A DNA stretch of 53,394 nt. Origin: JAWLHK01 sp041690355 [NCBI: bacterium] (GTDB lineage Bacteria; J088; JAWLBW01). A program made the position numbers and the translations under genes. Shown here in pieces: positions 29,654-38,241 of the stretch. The notes below the pieces were generated by a model that worked only from the letters and a program-made list of their open reading frames with translations, had not been told where the DNA came from and searched no databases. The stretch's first letter is position 1. Every line of letters starts with the position of its first letter. The DNA lies in assembly GCA_041690355.1 (NCBI GenBank), contig JAWLHK010000016.1, positions 43,704 through 97,097 of the forward strand. Direction: 5' to 3'.

Positions 29654-32077
29654 TCAGGCGCCGGCCGGCGCCGGCGGCTCGACCACGCGCTCGTAGGCGC
29701 ATTCCTTCTGCGGACACTTGATGACCGTTCCTTTGCGCTTGGTCGTCTTCTGAACGAGATGCGACCAGCCGCAATCGGGGCACGGCTCGTCGACCGGCGG
29801 ATCCCAGCTCACGTAATCGCAATCGGGATACTTGTCGCAGCCGTAGAAGATCTTGCGCGTGCCGGCGCGCTCGATGAGTTCGCCGCCGTCCTTGGGGCAT
29901 TTCACGCCGACGGGAAACGGCCGCGCGCTCTTGCACGTCGGATAGTTCTCGCAGGCGATGTACCGATTTCCCTTGCGGGCGCGGCGCACCATGAGCTTCG
30001 TGCCGCAGGTTTCGCAGACGCCTCCAGCCTCGCCGAGTACGACTTCAGGCTGGCCCTGAGACTTGAGCGGCTTCGTGAACTTGCACTCGGGATAGGCGCT
30101 GCAGGCCAGGAACTCACCGAAGCGCCCCTTGCGCAGCACCAGGGCCGAGTTGCAGCGCTCGCAGGTCTGCCCCTCGGCCGCCTCTGCGGTCTCGGCGGCG
30201 GTGACCGGCACGATCCTGCCGTCTTCGCGCTTGAACTCCATCGTGTTCTTGCACTCGGGATAGCCACTGCAGGCGAGAAACTCTCCGCGCCGCCCCCACT
30301 TGATGACCATCGTGCTGCCGCACTTCTCGCACTTCAGATCGGTCTCGATGTTCTGGCGCTTGACGTCGCGCATGTGCTTCTTGGCGAGCTTGAGCGTCGT
30401 TTCGAAGGGGCCGTAGAAGTCATGCAGCTCCTTCAGCCAGTCATGCTTGCCCTCTTCGATGAGGTCGAGGCGTTTTTCCATCTGTGCCGTGAAGCCGGGG
30501 TCGAGAATCTCCTTGAAGTTCTCGACGAGCAGATCGGTCACCAGCAGGCCCATTTCGGTCGGATAGAACTTGCCCTCACGCCGCTCGACATACTCCTTGT
30601 CCTGAATCGTCTGCAGGATGCTGGCATACGTGCTCGGGCGGCCGATTTCGCGCTCTTCGAGCTCCTTGACGAGCGTGCTTTCGGTGAATCGCGCCGGCGG
30701 CTGCGTGAAGTGCTGGTTCGGGGTCAGCTCGATGAGCTTCGGGCGGTCCCCCTCCTGCAGCGGCGGCAGCACCCCCTCTTCGTTCTCGGCGTCGGGCGCA
30801 TCGGTCCCCTCGAGGTAGACCTCCATGAAGCCCTTGAACTTGAGGACGTTGCCGTTGGCGCGGAACACGTGGGGGCCGTTCGTCAGATCCACGGCCGTCT
30901 GGTCGTAGACGGCGGGGGGCATCTGCGAAGCCACGAAGCGGTTCCAGACGAGCGTGTACAGGTTCAGCATATCCTTGTCGAGATACGCCTTGACCTTCTC
31001 GGGCGGATTCGCGAGCGAGGTCGGCCGGATGGCTTCGTGGGCCTCCTGGGCCGAGGCTTTCGCCTTGTACTCGTTCGGTTTCGCGGGCACGAACTCCTTG
31101 CCGTAGCGGGTTGCAATGTAGTCGCGCACCTCGGCGATGGCGTCGTTGCTCACGCGCACCGAGTCGGTACGCATATAAGTGATGAGGCCGACCGTGCCCT
31201 CGTCTCCCAGCTCAATCCCTTCGTAGAGACGCTGGGCCAGGGTCATCGTCTTCTTGGCCGTGAAGCCGTGCTTGCGGGCGGCGTCCTGCTGCAGCTTCGA
31301 CGTGATGAACGGCGGGGTAGGCTTGCGCTGGCGCTCCTTGCGTTCGGCCGCCGTGACGGTGAAGGCCCCCTTGCGCAGGGACTCGACGATACCGTGGGCC
31401 TTCTCGCCGTTATCGACCTTCGCCTTCTCGCCGTCGATGCGGAAAAGTTTGGCCGCGAACGGCGGGGGCTGATCGGCTTCGAAGCGGGCGTCAATCGTCC
31501 AGTACTCTTCGGCGACGAACTTCTCGATTTCGCGTTCGCGCTCGACCACAAGGCGCACGGCCACGCTCTGCACGCGGCCGGCGCTCAGCCCGCGGCGCAC
31601 CTTGTTCCACAGCAGCGGTGAGATCTCGTAACCGACGATGCGGTCGAGAATACGCCGGGCCTGCTGTGCATTATAGAGGTTCTCGTTGAGCTCGAGCGGA
31701 TGCTGGATGGCCTCGACGATGGCCTTCTTCGTAATTTCGTTGAAGCGGGCGCGAAAGACGCGTTTGCCCTTGGTCGCCGGGCTGAGTTCTTCGGCGATGT
31801 GCCAGGCGATCGCCTCCCCTTCGCGGTCGGGGTCGGGGGCCAGCACGACCTGGTCGGCCTTCTCGGCCGCCTTGCGCAGCTCGGTCACGACCTTCTGCTT
31901 GCCCTTCATGACCTCGTACTGGGGCTTGAAATCGTGCTCGACATCGACGCCCAGCTTCTTCGAAGGCAGATCCTTAATGTGCCCTACGCTGGCCTTGACG
32001 TCATAGCCGCGCCCCAGGTACTTCTGAATGGTTTTTGCCTTCGCGGGGGACTCGACGACCACCAACGTTTTGCTCAT
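29654..32077 (-). CDS. topA: DNA topoisomerase I with five C-terminal zinc ribbons
   Basis: An 807-residue type IA topoisomerase that relaxes negative supercoils. The TOPRIM domain has Glu9 (VVESPAKA) and DPDREGEA (82-89). The catalytic Tyr301 lies in LITYMRTDS. About 590-800 holds five cysteine modules, the fourth and fifth being divergent (CPKDGG...CDKYPDC and CPDCGW...CPQKEC). The ATG overlaps the dprA stop (ATGA), which couples the two genes. Confidence 0.97.
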   Translation of the reverse strand: MSKTLVVVESPAKAKTIQKYLGRGYDVKASVGHIKDLPSKKLGVDVEHDFKPQYEVMKGKQKVVTELRKAAEKADQVVLAPDPDREGEAIAWHIAEELSPATKGKRVFRARFNEITKKAIVEAIQHPLELNENLYNAQQARRILDRIVGYEISPLLWNKVRRGLSAGRVQSVAVRLVVEREREIEKFVAEEYWTIDARFEADQPPPFAAKLFRIDGEKAKVDNGEKAHGIVESLRKGAFTVTAAERKERQRKPTPPFITSKLQQDAARKHGFTAKKTMTLAQRLYEGIELGDEGTVGLITYMRTDSVRVSNDAIAEVRDYIATRYGKEFVPAKPNEYKAKASAQEAHEAIRPTSLANPPEKVKAYLDKDMLNLYTLVWNRFVASQMPPAVYDQTAVDLTNGPHVFRANGNVLKFKGFMEVYLEGTDAPDAENEEGVLPPLQEGDRPKLIELTPNQHFTQPPARFTESTLVKELEEREIGRPSTYASILQTIQDKEYVERREGKFYPTEMGLLVTDLLVENFKEILDPGFTAQMEKRLDLIEEGKHDWLKELHDFYGPFETTLKLAKKHMRDVKRQNIETDLKCEKCGSTMVIKWGRRGEFLACSGYPECKNTMEFKREDGRIVPVTAAETAEAAEGQTCERCNSALVLRKGRFGEFLACSAYPECKFTKPLKSQGQPEVVLGEAGGVCETCGTKLMVRRARKGNRYIACENYPTCKSARPFPVGVKCPKDGGELIERAGTRKIFYGCDKYPDCDYVSWDPPVDEPCPDCGWSHLVQKTTKRKGTVIKCPQKECAYERVVEPPAPAGA

Positions 32078-33180
32078 GTTTCACCAAACTCCCGGCTGCC
32101 GCGGATATAAGTTTTGCCCCCCATCGGGCGGGCCCATCCGTGCAGTTCCATTTGCAACAAGATGCCTAAAACCTCAGAAGAACGCAACCGGGATCGTGAA
32201 ATCACCGTGTCGACGTGCACCGGTTCGTTCCCCAGCGCGTCCCAGACAGCTTGAAATTCCGGTGGAACCTCAAGGACTTGCCGCGCGCCTGCATCCGCCG
32301 CCGAAAAAGCGGGAGAACAGGCGGCGATCACGTCGGCAGCCTCTTCGATCAGCCCGGCCCCTTCGGTGAGCAGCACGTGCCCGCCGCGATTCGGTCCTCC
32401 GGCCGGCCCGGGCACCACGAGCACCTCGCGCCCCTGATCCAGGGCCTGGCGGGCCGTGATGAGCGCCCCGCTCTTCTCGCCCGCCTCGAGGATGACCACC
32501 GCGCGCACGAGGCCGCTGATCATCCGGTTGCGGCGCGCAAAAAACGCCCGTTCGACCGGAGTACCCGGCGGCCATTCGCTCACGAGCGCCCCCCGTTCGG
32601 TGACGCGGGCGGCCAGCCCCTTGTGCTCGGCAGGATAGATATGGGTGGGCGCCGTGCCGAGCACCGCCACCGTGAGCCCGCCCGCCTGCAGCACGGCCTT
32701 GTGCGAAGCGCCGTCGATGCCGTGGGCGAGACCGCTGACGACGACGAGGCCGGCCTGGGCGAGCCCCCGCGCGATGCGTTCGGCGTGAAACAGGCCGTAG
32801 CTCGTCGCGTGGCGCGAGCCGACCATGGCCACGGCTGGTTCTCCGAGCACGGCGGGATCGCCGAGCCCATATAAGATGAAAGGCGGATCGTGAATCTCAC
32901 GCAGCAGCGGCGGATACCCTTCATCGAAGAGACTCAGCGTCCACACGCCGGCACGCTCGATCGCTTCACACTGCGGGCCCACGTCGCCCCCGGCGGCCGC
33001 CCGCAGGGGCCCATGAAGCCGGCGGGGGATGCCGGCCCTGGCCCAGGCCTCGTCCGGGGCGTGCAGCAGCCCCGAGGCACTCGGAAACGCCTTTGAAAGC
33101 CGCGCGAGGCCTGTGCCCCCCAGCCCCGGCACCGTCGTCAGGCGCAAGGCGTCGATATGGGTCTGCGGATGCGGATGCAT
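32074..33180 (-). CDS. dprA: DNA-processing protein DprA/Smf
   Basis: A 368-residue protein that loads RecA on incoming single-stranded DNA in transformation. A helical N-terminal SAM/HhH-like region is followed by the Rossmann-like core: GSRHATSYG, VVSGLAHGIDGASHKAVL, GGLTVAVLGT, ARRNRMISGLV, EKSGALITARQALDQGREVLVVPG. The C terminus has a winged-helix-like end (VDTVISRSRLRSSEVLGILLQMELHGW). ATG 33180 is the best start because a TATAGT -10 (33204-33199) is 18 nt upstream. It sits directly before topA. Confidence 0.95.
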   Translation of the reverse strand: MHPHPQTHIDALRLTTVPGLGGTGLARLSKAFPSASGLLHAPDEAWARAGIPRRLHGPLRAAAGGDVGPQCEAIERAGVWTLSLFDEGYPPLLREIHDPPFILYGLGDPAVLGEPAVAMVGSRHATSYGLFHAERIARGLAQAGLVVVSGLAHGIDGASHKAVLQAGGLTVAVLGTAPTHIYPAEHKGLAARVTERGALVSEWPPGTPVERAFFARRNRMISGLVRAVVILEAGEKSGALITARQALDQGREVLVVPGPAGGPNRGGHVLLTEGAGLIEEAADVIAACSPAFSAADAGARQVLEVPPEFQAVWDALGNEPVHVDTVISRSRLRSSEVLGILLQMELHGWARPMGGKTYIRGSREFGET

Positions 33181-33198
33181 GGCCCCCTTCCGGGCACC

Positions 33199-33204
33199 AC
33201 TATA
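33199..33204 (-). promoter_or_regulatory. -10 element of the dprA-topA operon
   Basis: TATAGT on the minus strand (33204-33199). A weak TGGATG -35-like hexamer (33227-33222) is 17 bp upstream. It lies just downstream of the LysM gene terminator. Confidence 0.5.
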
Positions 33205-33236
33205 CTCTCGTCCGGCCGAGGCATCCACGGGGGCCG

Positions 33237-33267
33237 AAAAAAAAAGAGGACGGCCGCGGCCGTCCTC
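33237..33267 (-). terminator. Rho-independent terminator of the LysM gene
   Basis: GAGGACGGCC, a GC loop pair, GGCCGTCCTC (33246-33267), then nine T residues on the minus strand (33245-33237). A strong terminator separating the LysM gene from dprA. Confidence 0.9.
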
Positions 33268-33299
33268 TCCGTTGAATTCATGGCGCTTCGCGCCGCGGC

Positions 33300-34493
33300 T
33301 CAAGGCTGCGGGAAGGTCCGGATGCGGTCACCGCGCTGAATGGCGTCCTGGGAGTCCCAGACGAGCGCCGTCGCCGTACGGGGCCGGGTGTCGACGATGA
33401 TGCCGGCGCCGAGAATCTTCGGCGGCAGTTTCACCATGCGTCCGGTCACGACGTCGAGCTCAGGTTCGGCCTCGCGGTAAATCTGGAAGGTCTGGCCGAT
33501 TTCGACGCCATTGCGCTTGCCCTTGTCCACATAAATGATCGAGTGTTCGCCGGCGAGCAGCAGGTCGTTGGCGAGCGAAACGACATAGCCGCGCAGCTTT
33601 TCGGACGGCTGGGGGAAGATGCGCTTCTCGAAGGGCTCGAACTTGCGCAGCAACGTGCCCTTCTCGATGGCGCCGTAGCTTTCGAGAATGCGGGCCGCCG
33701 CCGTCTGCCGGTGCACCGACGTGACCTCGAGAATGCCGAGCTGAACCGTGCGCCAGCCGACTTCTTCTCCGGTTTCGGGGTGCGTGATCTTTTCTTCGGT
33801 CCCGAAGGCCTGAAACCGCTGACCGACTTCGACGCCCGAAGATTCTCCCAGGCTGATGAAGACCAGATCTTCCTGCCCGTAGAGCAGGCGTTCGCTGTGC
33901 GAGCCGACGACCGAAGCCGCAGCTTTGACTTCATCGCGCGCAATGAAGCCTTCGCTTCCGACGCGCACGTAGTAACGCGCTTCCTGCGGAAGCGAGATAA
34001 TGGCGGTGGTGAGGCGCGACTCCGAAGGCAGGGTCGGCAGTTCTGACTCGACAGCCAGGGTGTCCATCTGCTCGACCGCGAGGCTCGGCTCTTCAGGCGC
34101 CTCGAGAACCTCTTCGGGCTCGGGCGTCTCGGCGGGCGCCTCGGCGAACTGCTGCGGCGCCTCGGTCGGGCCGGCCACGATCTGCTGCGCGGGTGCGGTC
34201 GCGGCCTCGGCGACGGGGGCCAGCGGCGCGCTCAGGTCGGGGATGCGCAGCTCCTGGCCCGGAAAAATCAGGTGCGGATTCACGATGCCCGGGTTCACAT
34301 GCCACAGGCGCGGCCAGTACCACGGGCTGTTCAGATACGTCGCCGAAATGTCCCACAGCGTGTCGCCGGTCTCGATGATGTAGACACGGGTCTGCGGGGC
34401 CGACTCAGGCTGAACCTCCTGCTGCGCCGACGCGATGACCGCACCCAGCGACAAGGCCGACAACGAAATCAGACCCAGAGCAACTCGTTTCAT
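33300..34493 (-). CDS. Exported LysM-domain peptidoglycan-binding protein
   Basis: A 397-residue protein with a Sec signal peptide (cleavage after ASA, about residue 23). The LysM domain (about 37-86) reads YIIETGDTLWDISATYLNSPWYWPRLWHVNP...FPGQELRIPD. A proline/glutamate/alanine linker (about 95-150) connects to a beta-rich C-terminal region (about 175-390) with repeated EVGQRFQAF/EIGQTFQIY elements, which I do not recognise. The Shine-Dalgarno AGGAGG is strong. It lies 31 bp after cpoB. The likely role is to tether the envelope to the cell wall. Confidence 0.9.
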   Translation of the reverse strand: MKRVALGLISLSALSLGAVIASAQQEVQPESAPQTRVYIIETGDTLWDISATYLNSPWYWPRLWHVNPGIVNPHLIFPGQELRIPDLSAPLAPVAEAATAPAQQIVAGPTEAPQQFAEAPAETPEPEEVLEAPEEPSLAVEQMDTLAVESELPTLPSESRLTTAIISLPQEARYYVRVGSEGFIARDEVKAAASVVGSHSERLLYGQEDLVFISLGESSGVEVGQRFQAFGTEEKITHPETGEEVGWRTVQLGILEVTSVHRQTAAARILESYGAIEKGTLLRKFEPFEKRIFPQPSEKLRGYVVSLANDLLLAGEHSIIYVDKGKRNGVEIGQTFQIYREAEPELDVVTGRMVKLPPKILGAGIIVDTRPRTATALVWDSQDAIQRGDRIRTFPQP

Positions 34494-34524
34494 GACTCCT
34501 CCTTACGGGGCGCCCGCCGCGGGC

Positions 34525-35232
34525 TCACGACCCCAGCGTTTGCAGCCGTTCCCGGGCTTTGCGGGCCGGTTCGCTCCACGAAAAATCCCTCACGATACGC
34601 TCCAGCGACTCGCGGGCGCGATCACGCTCACCAAGCTCGATGTAACAGAACGCCATCTTGAGCAGTGCGTCGGGAACCTTGTTCCCGTTCGGATACCGCG
34701 TGATCACATGCCCGAAGCTCGTCAACGCCGCACGGTAGTCCCTGCGCGCATAGTCGATTTCGCCCAGCCAGTACTGTGCGTTGTCGCTCAGTTCGTGATC
34801 GGGATAGCGATCGATGAGCGACTGGAACTTAGGCCCTGATGTTGCGTAGTCGCCTACTTTCAAGAGCTCGTAGGCGTCGCGATACAGGCCCGCCGCGTCT
34901 GCCCCGGTCTCGGGGGGCGTTGCGATGACAGCGACGTTCTTTGCAGGCGCGGCATGTGCCGCCGGCGCCGGATATACGGGCTTACGGGCCAGCGCCTCGT
35001 TCTGCGCGCGCAGATCGGCCATATCGAGCGACATCTGCTCGACGCGGTCCTGCAGGAGAAAGACGGTGTGACTGAGACGATTGATCTCGTCGAGGCGAGC
35101 GGCCGACAGCGCCTGATTACGCTGTATGGCCGAAAGCGACTTCTCGAGTTCGTCGGTCCGCTGCTGTAGTTTACCTGTCGCACAGCCCGTCGTCAGGACG
35201 AGAGCCGCGCACAGGAGAAAGCGATGAGCCAT
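34525..35232 (-). CDS. CpoB/YbgF-like lipoprotein with coiled coil and TPRs
   Basis: A 235-residue outer-membrane or periplasmic lipoprotein. The signal ends in LTTGC (lipid Cys17), followed by a coiled coil (about 24-80) and a TPR domain (about 110-230: LYRDAYELLKVGDYATSGPKFQSLIDRYPDHELSDNAQYWLGE). This matches YbgF/CpoB of the Tol-Pal system, which links outer-membrane constriction to peptidoglycan synthesis. Unlike E. coli CpoB it is lipidated, and no tol or pal gene is in the window. A strong promoter (35267-35295) precedes it. Confidence 0.88.
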   Translation of the reverse strand: MAHRFLLCAALVLTTGCATGKLQQRTDELEKSLSAIQRNQALSAARLDEINRLSHTVFLLQDRVEQMSLDMADLRAQNEALARKPVYPAPAAHAAPAKNVAVIATPPETGADAAGLYRDAYELLKVGDYATSGPKFQSLIDRYPDHELSDNAQYWLGEIDYARRDYRAALTSFGHVITRYPNGNKVPDALLKMAFCYIELGERDRARESLERIVRDFSWSEPARKARERLQTLGS

Positions 35233-35266
35233 CCGGAGCGCTCAACAAAGCAAGAATTTAGTGGAG

Positions 35267-35295
35267 ATATTACTGGAAAGCCCTGAAATTGTCAA
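35267..35295 (-). promoter_or_regulatory. Strong sigma70-type promoter of cpoB-LysM
   Basis: TTGACA (35295-35290), a 17-bp spacer and TAATAT (35272-35267) on the minus strand, about 35 bp upstream of the cpoB-like ATG. The -35 and the spacing are ideal. It lies between the tamA stop and cpoB. Confidence 0.8.
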
Positions 35296-35340
35296 AAATT
35301 TTCGCGAAGCGCTGCGCCGACGGGAGCCTTGGGGGCGACC

Positions 35341-38241
35341 CTAGAACGGGGCGCCGATGGCAAAGTGGATTTCGTAAGGGCTCAGCAGATCGACCGAGGG
35401 CACCTTGAGAATGTCGGCGGCCTGGTCGCGGTTCAGCTTCCAGCCGACGTCGAGCCGGATCGGACCCACCGGCGTGTCGTAGCGCAGCCCCGTGCCTGCC
35501 GTCATGAGCAACGGCAGCTCGACGTCCTGGAATCCCGACCATACGCGCCCCGCGTCGTGAAAGAGCACCCCCCCCAGGTTCCAGACCAGCGGAAAGCGGA
35601 ACTCGAGCTGGTAGTTCAGCATGGCCAGCCCGCCGTCTTCGCCGGAGGGGATGCGGGCGCCGCCGACGGGGATGTAGATCCGATCGAGACCGTAGCCGCG
35701 CACCGAATTGACCCCGCCGAGCACGTACTTGTGGGTCTTGATGAGGTAGGAACTGGGCGGGAGCAGCGCAATGTATCCGGTGCGCACCACGGCATTGAGC
35801 CCCCAGCGGTCGGCGAGGCGGAAGTAGTGCCCGACGCTCAGGTCCTGGCGCACGAAGTGGAAATCAGATCCGATCTGAGGGACGCCGTAAAACAGGCGAT
35901 ACGTGCCGATGGTGCCGCGCGTGGGGTTGAACTGATCGTTCCGGTAGTCGGCAATCACGAAGCTGTCGAGCCCGGCGACATAGAAAATGCGTTCGCTTGC
36001 CGACGACGGCAGGTCGATGTTCGGCACGTCGACGTTCTGGCAGCGCATCGCTTCGGCAAGCGAGACGTCGCAGTCGACCGGCGCGGTCTTGTGAAAAAAG
36101 CGATCCTTCTCCCAACTGTACTGCGGGATGAACCGCCAATGGGGCTCCAGGGTACGTTCACCGCCGAGAATGATGCGGTTGATCGTGTAGTTGTAGGTGC
36201 GTTCGCGATGGCTGAGTTCATTGATATAGTTGACGCGGCCCGCCCAATCGCCGCTGAACAGCCAGGGCTCGCGGTAACCCAGGTCGATGTGATATTCGCT
36301 GGGGGTCTCGAACGTGTCGAAAGCCGTGAAGAACCAGCTGATTTCTCCCAGCGCCCGGATGCTGCGCGCCGTCCCGAAAAGGTTGCGGTGCGCCGCTTCG
36401 GCCGACAGACTCAGCCCTTCGGCCGTACCGAGCCCGATGCCCAGGTCGACGCTTCCGTTACGCCGCTCCTGCACCTTCACGAGCAGGTTGGCCACCCCCG
36501 CGCGCACGTCTGTCGAGAGCACTTCAACCCCGACCGCCCCGAAGATGCCGAGGCGATAGAGGCGCCGCTGCGTGTCGAGAAAGAGTTCGGGATTGACGAA
36601 CTCGCCCTGCTGCATGAGCAGATGCCGGCGCAGCACTTCGTCGTTGGTCCGGGTGTTGCCCTGCAGAAAAATCTGGCCGACCCGATAGCGTATTCCTTCG
36701 CTGATCTGCAGCCGCAGCGTGACCGACTCGGGACCGTCTGCATAGGTCGACCCCTCGTCGACGCGGGCATCGAGAAAGCCCAGGCTGCGATAGGCCGAGC
36801 GGATGCGGTCGACTCCGGCGTTGAAGCGGAACGGATCGAACGGATCGCCGGGGCGCAGGCCAAGCTTCTCAAGCAGCTCGTCAGGTTCGAAGAAGCGATT
36901 GCCTTCGATTTCGATCGCCGCGATGCGCGATTGGACCCCTTCGTCAATGTCGTAGACCAGGGCCAGGTCACCGTCTTCTTCGCGCAGGTTCCACGACTCC
37001 ACACGCGCGCCCAGGTAGCCGTGACGGCGGTAGACATCGAGCAGCGACTCGCTCCCCTGTTCACGGTTGGTAAGCGGAAACGTACCGTCAGCAGAAGAGA
37101 AGAACAGGCTGTACCAGCGCCGCGGCCGCACGGGCTGCGACGCGGAGAGCATGTCGGCGCTCAATGCCCCGGCCCCTTCGAACCGAACGACGTCAATATA
37201 GCGCTGCCGCCCCTCGGTGATGCGAAAGACGTAACGACGCAGGTTGCCGTCAGTCTGTTCTTCGATATCGAGTTCGACGACGGCGTCGATGAATCCGGCC
37301 GATTGATAGAGTCCGAGAAGCCGGCGGCGGATGTCTTCGGCCCCCCCGGGCGGCAGGGGCTCTCCGCGGTCGAGGTTCAAAAGATCAATCAGATCCCGGC
37401 GGCTGAAATATCGGTTGCCCTGAATCACGACCGAGATGCGGGCGCCGGTCTCGACAACGAGGGCAAGCGTGACCGTGTTCGACGCAGAATTCCAGGCAAC
37501 GGCCGGCTCTTCCATCCGATACTGCAGGTAACCGCGCGCGACGAGCGCCGCCGCCAGGTTCTCCTGGGCCCCGAGCATGGCCGTGCGCGAAAATCGGTCG
37601 CCCGCCTGCAGGGTAAAGGCCTGCTGTACGAAAGGCAGCAACCCTCCCGTTCCGCCGAAGCGCACCCGCTCGACGACAGCCCGGTCACCCTCAACGATGT
37701 TGACGCGCAGATCGACCTGGCGGCCCCCGCGCTCGCGGACGTCGACCTCGATGCGCGCCTGAAAGTAGCCATTCTCACGGTAGACCCGCTGCAGGCTCGC
37801 CTCGATGGCGGGAACCGACTCGGGCTGAAACTCGGCTCCTTCCTTGATTTCCAGAACGCCGAGAATTTCCTGCTCTTCGAGGTTGCGCACGCCGTAGAAT
37901 GTGATGTCGCGAACCAGGATGCGCGGCAACAGCACATACCGCAGCCGCACCGAGCCGTCAATCTCGTCGGCGAAGACCTCGACATTGCGCACCGGCAACG
38001 TCAGATAGAGCCGGCGTACGTCGAGGTCGACCTGGCGCATCGAAAAGGCATCGCCGGCGCGCACAGACGTGATTTCGGCCACTTCGCTGCGGGCAATGCC
38101 GTCGGGAACCTGGTAACCGACGTCACTCACCGGCAGCCCCTCGATTGACGCAGCGGCAGCGGTGGGCACCGACGTGTCGGCACGGCCGCTCACGGGAGTG
38201 AACAGCAGCAGGAATGCAAGCCATGCCGCGGGCCAATTCAT
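35341..38241 (-). CDS. tamA: Omp85/TamA-like outer-membrane assembly protein with about seven POTRA domains
   Basis: A 966-residue protein. A signal peptide (residues 1-22) is followed by seven POTRA-like repeats ending near residue 592, with boundaries estimated at 35, 108, 187, 267, 345, 436 and 516. A 16-strand-type barrel (about 596-966) carries GGVNSVRGYG, the VRGF/Y-type motif, and a terminal aromatic strand (IHFAIGAPF). The overlap with tamB (ATGA) argues for the TamA role in inserting outer-membrane proteins; a BamA role cannot be excluded. TamA usually has three POTRAs and BamA five, so seven is large. Confidence 0.88.
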   Translation of the reverse strand: MNWPAAWLAFLLLFTPVSGRADTSVPTAAAASIEGLPVSDVGYQVPDGIARSEVAEITSVRAGDAFSMRQVDLDVRRLYLTLPVRNVEVFADEIDGSVRLRYVLLPRILVRDITFYGVRNLEEQEILGVLEIKEGAEFQPESVPAIEASLQRVYRENGYFQARIEVDVRERGGRQVDLRVNIVEGDRAVVERVRFGGTGGLLPFVQQAFTLQAGDRFSRTAMLGAQENLAAALVARGYLQYRMEEPAVAWNSASNTVTLALVVETGARISVVIQGNRYFSRRDLIDLLNLDRGEPLPPGGAEDIRRRLLGLYQSAGFIDAVVELDIEEQTDGNLRRYVFRITEGRQRYIDVVRFEGAGALSADMLSASQPVRPRRWYSLFFSSADGTFPLTNREQGSESLLDVYRRHGYLGARVESWNLREEDGDLALVYDIDEGVQSRIAAIEIEGNRFFEPDELLEKLGLRPGDPFDPFRFNAGVDRIRSAYRSLGFLDARVDEGSTYADGPESVTLRLQISEGIRYRVGQIFLQGNTRTNDEVLRRHLLMQQGEFVNPELFLDTQRRLYRLGIFGAVGVEVLSTDVRAGVANLLVKVQERRNGSVDLGIGLGTAEGLSLSAEAAHRNLFGTARSIRALGEISWFFTAFDTFETPSEYHIDLGYREPWLFSGDWAGRVNYINELSHRERTYNYTINRIILGGERTLEPHWRFIPQYSWEKDRFFHKTAPVDCDVSLAEAMRCQNVDVPNIDLPSSASERIFYVAGLDSFVIADYRNDQFNPTRGTIGTYRLFYGVPQIGSDFHFVRQDLSVGHYFRLADRWGLNAVVRTGYIALLPPSSYLIKTHKYVLGGVNSVRGYGLDRIYIPVGGARIPSGEDGGLAMLNYQLEFRFPLVWNLGGVLFHDAGRVWSGFQDVELPLLMTAGTGLRYDTPVGPIRLDVGWKLNRDQAADILKVPSVDLLSPYEIHFAIGAPF

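Noticed and set aside
35329-38148. 939-residue open frame opposite tamA
   Set aside because: It is the antisense shadow of a high-GC gene: charged, low-complexity, without domains. The minus frame encodes a clear Omp85 protein.
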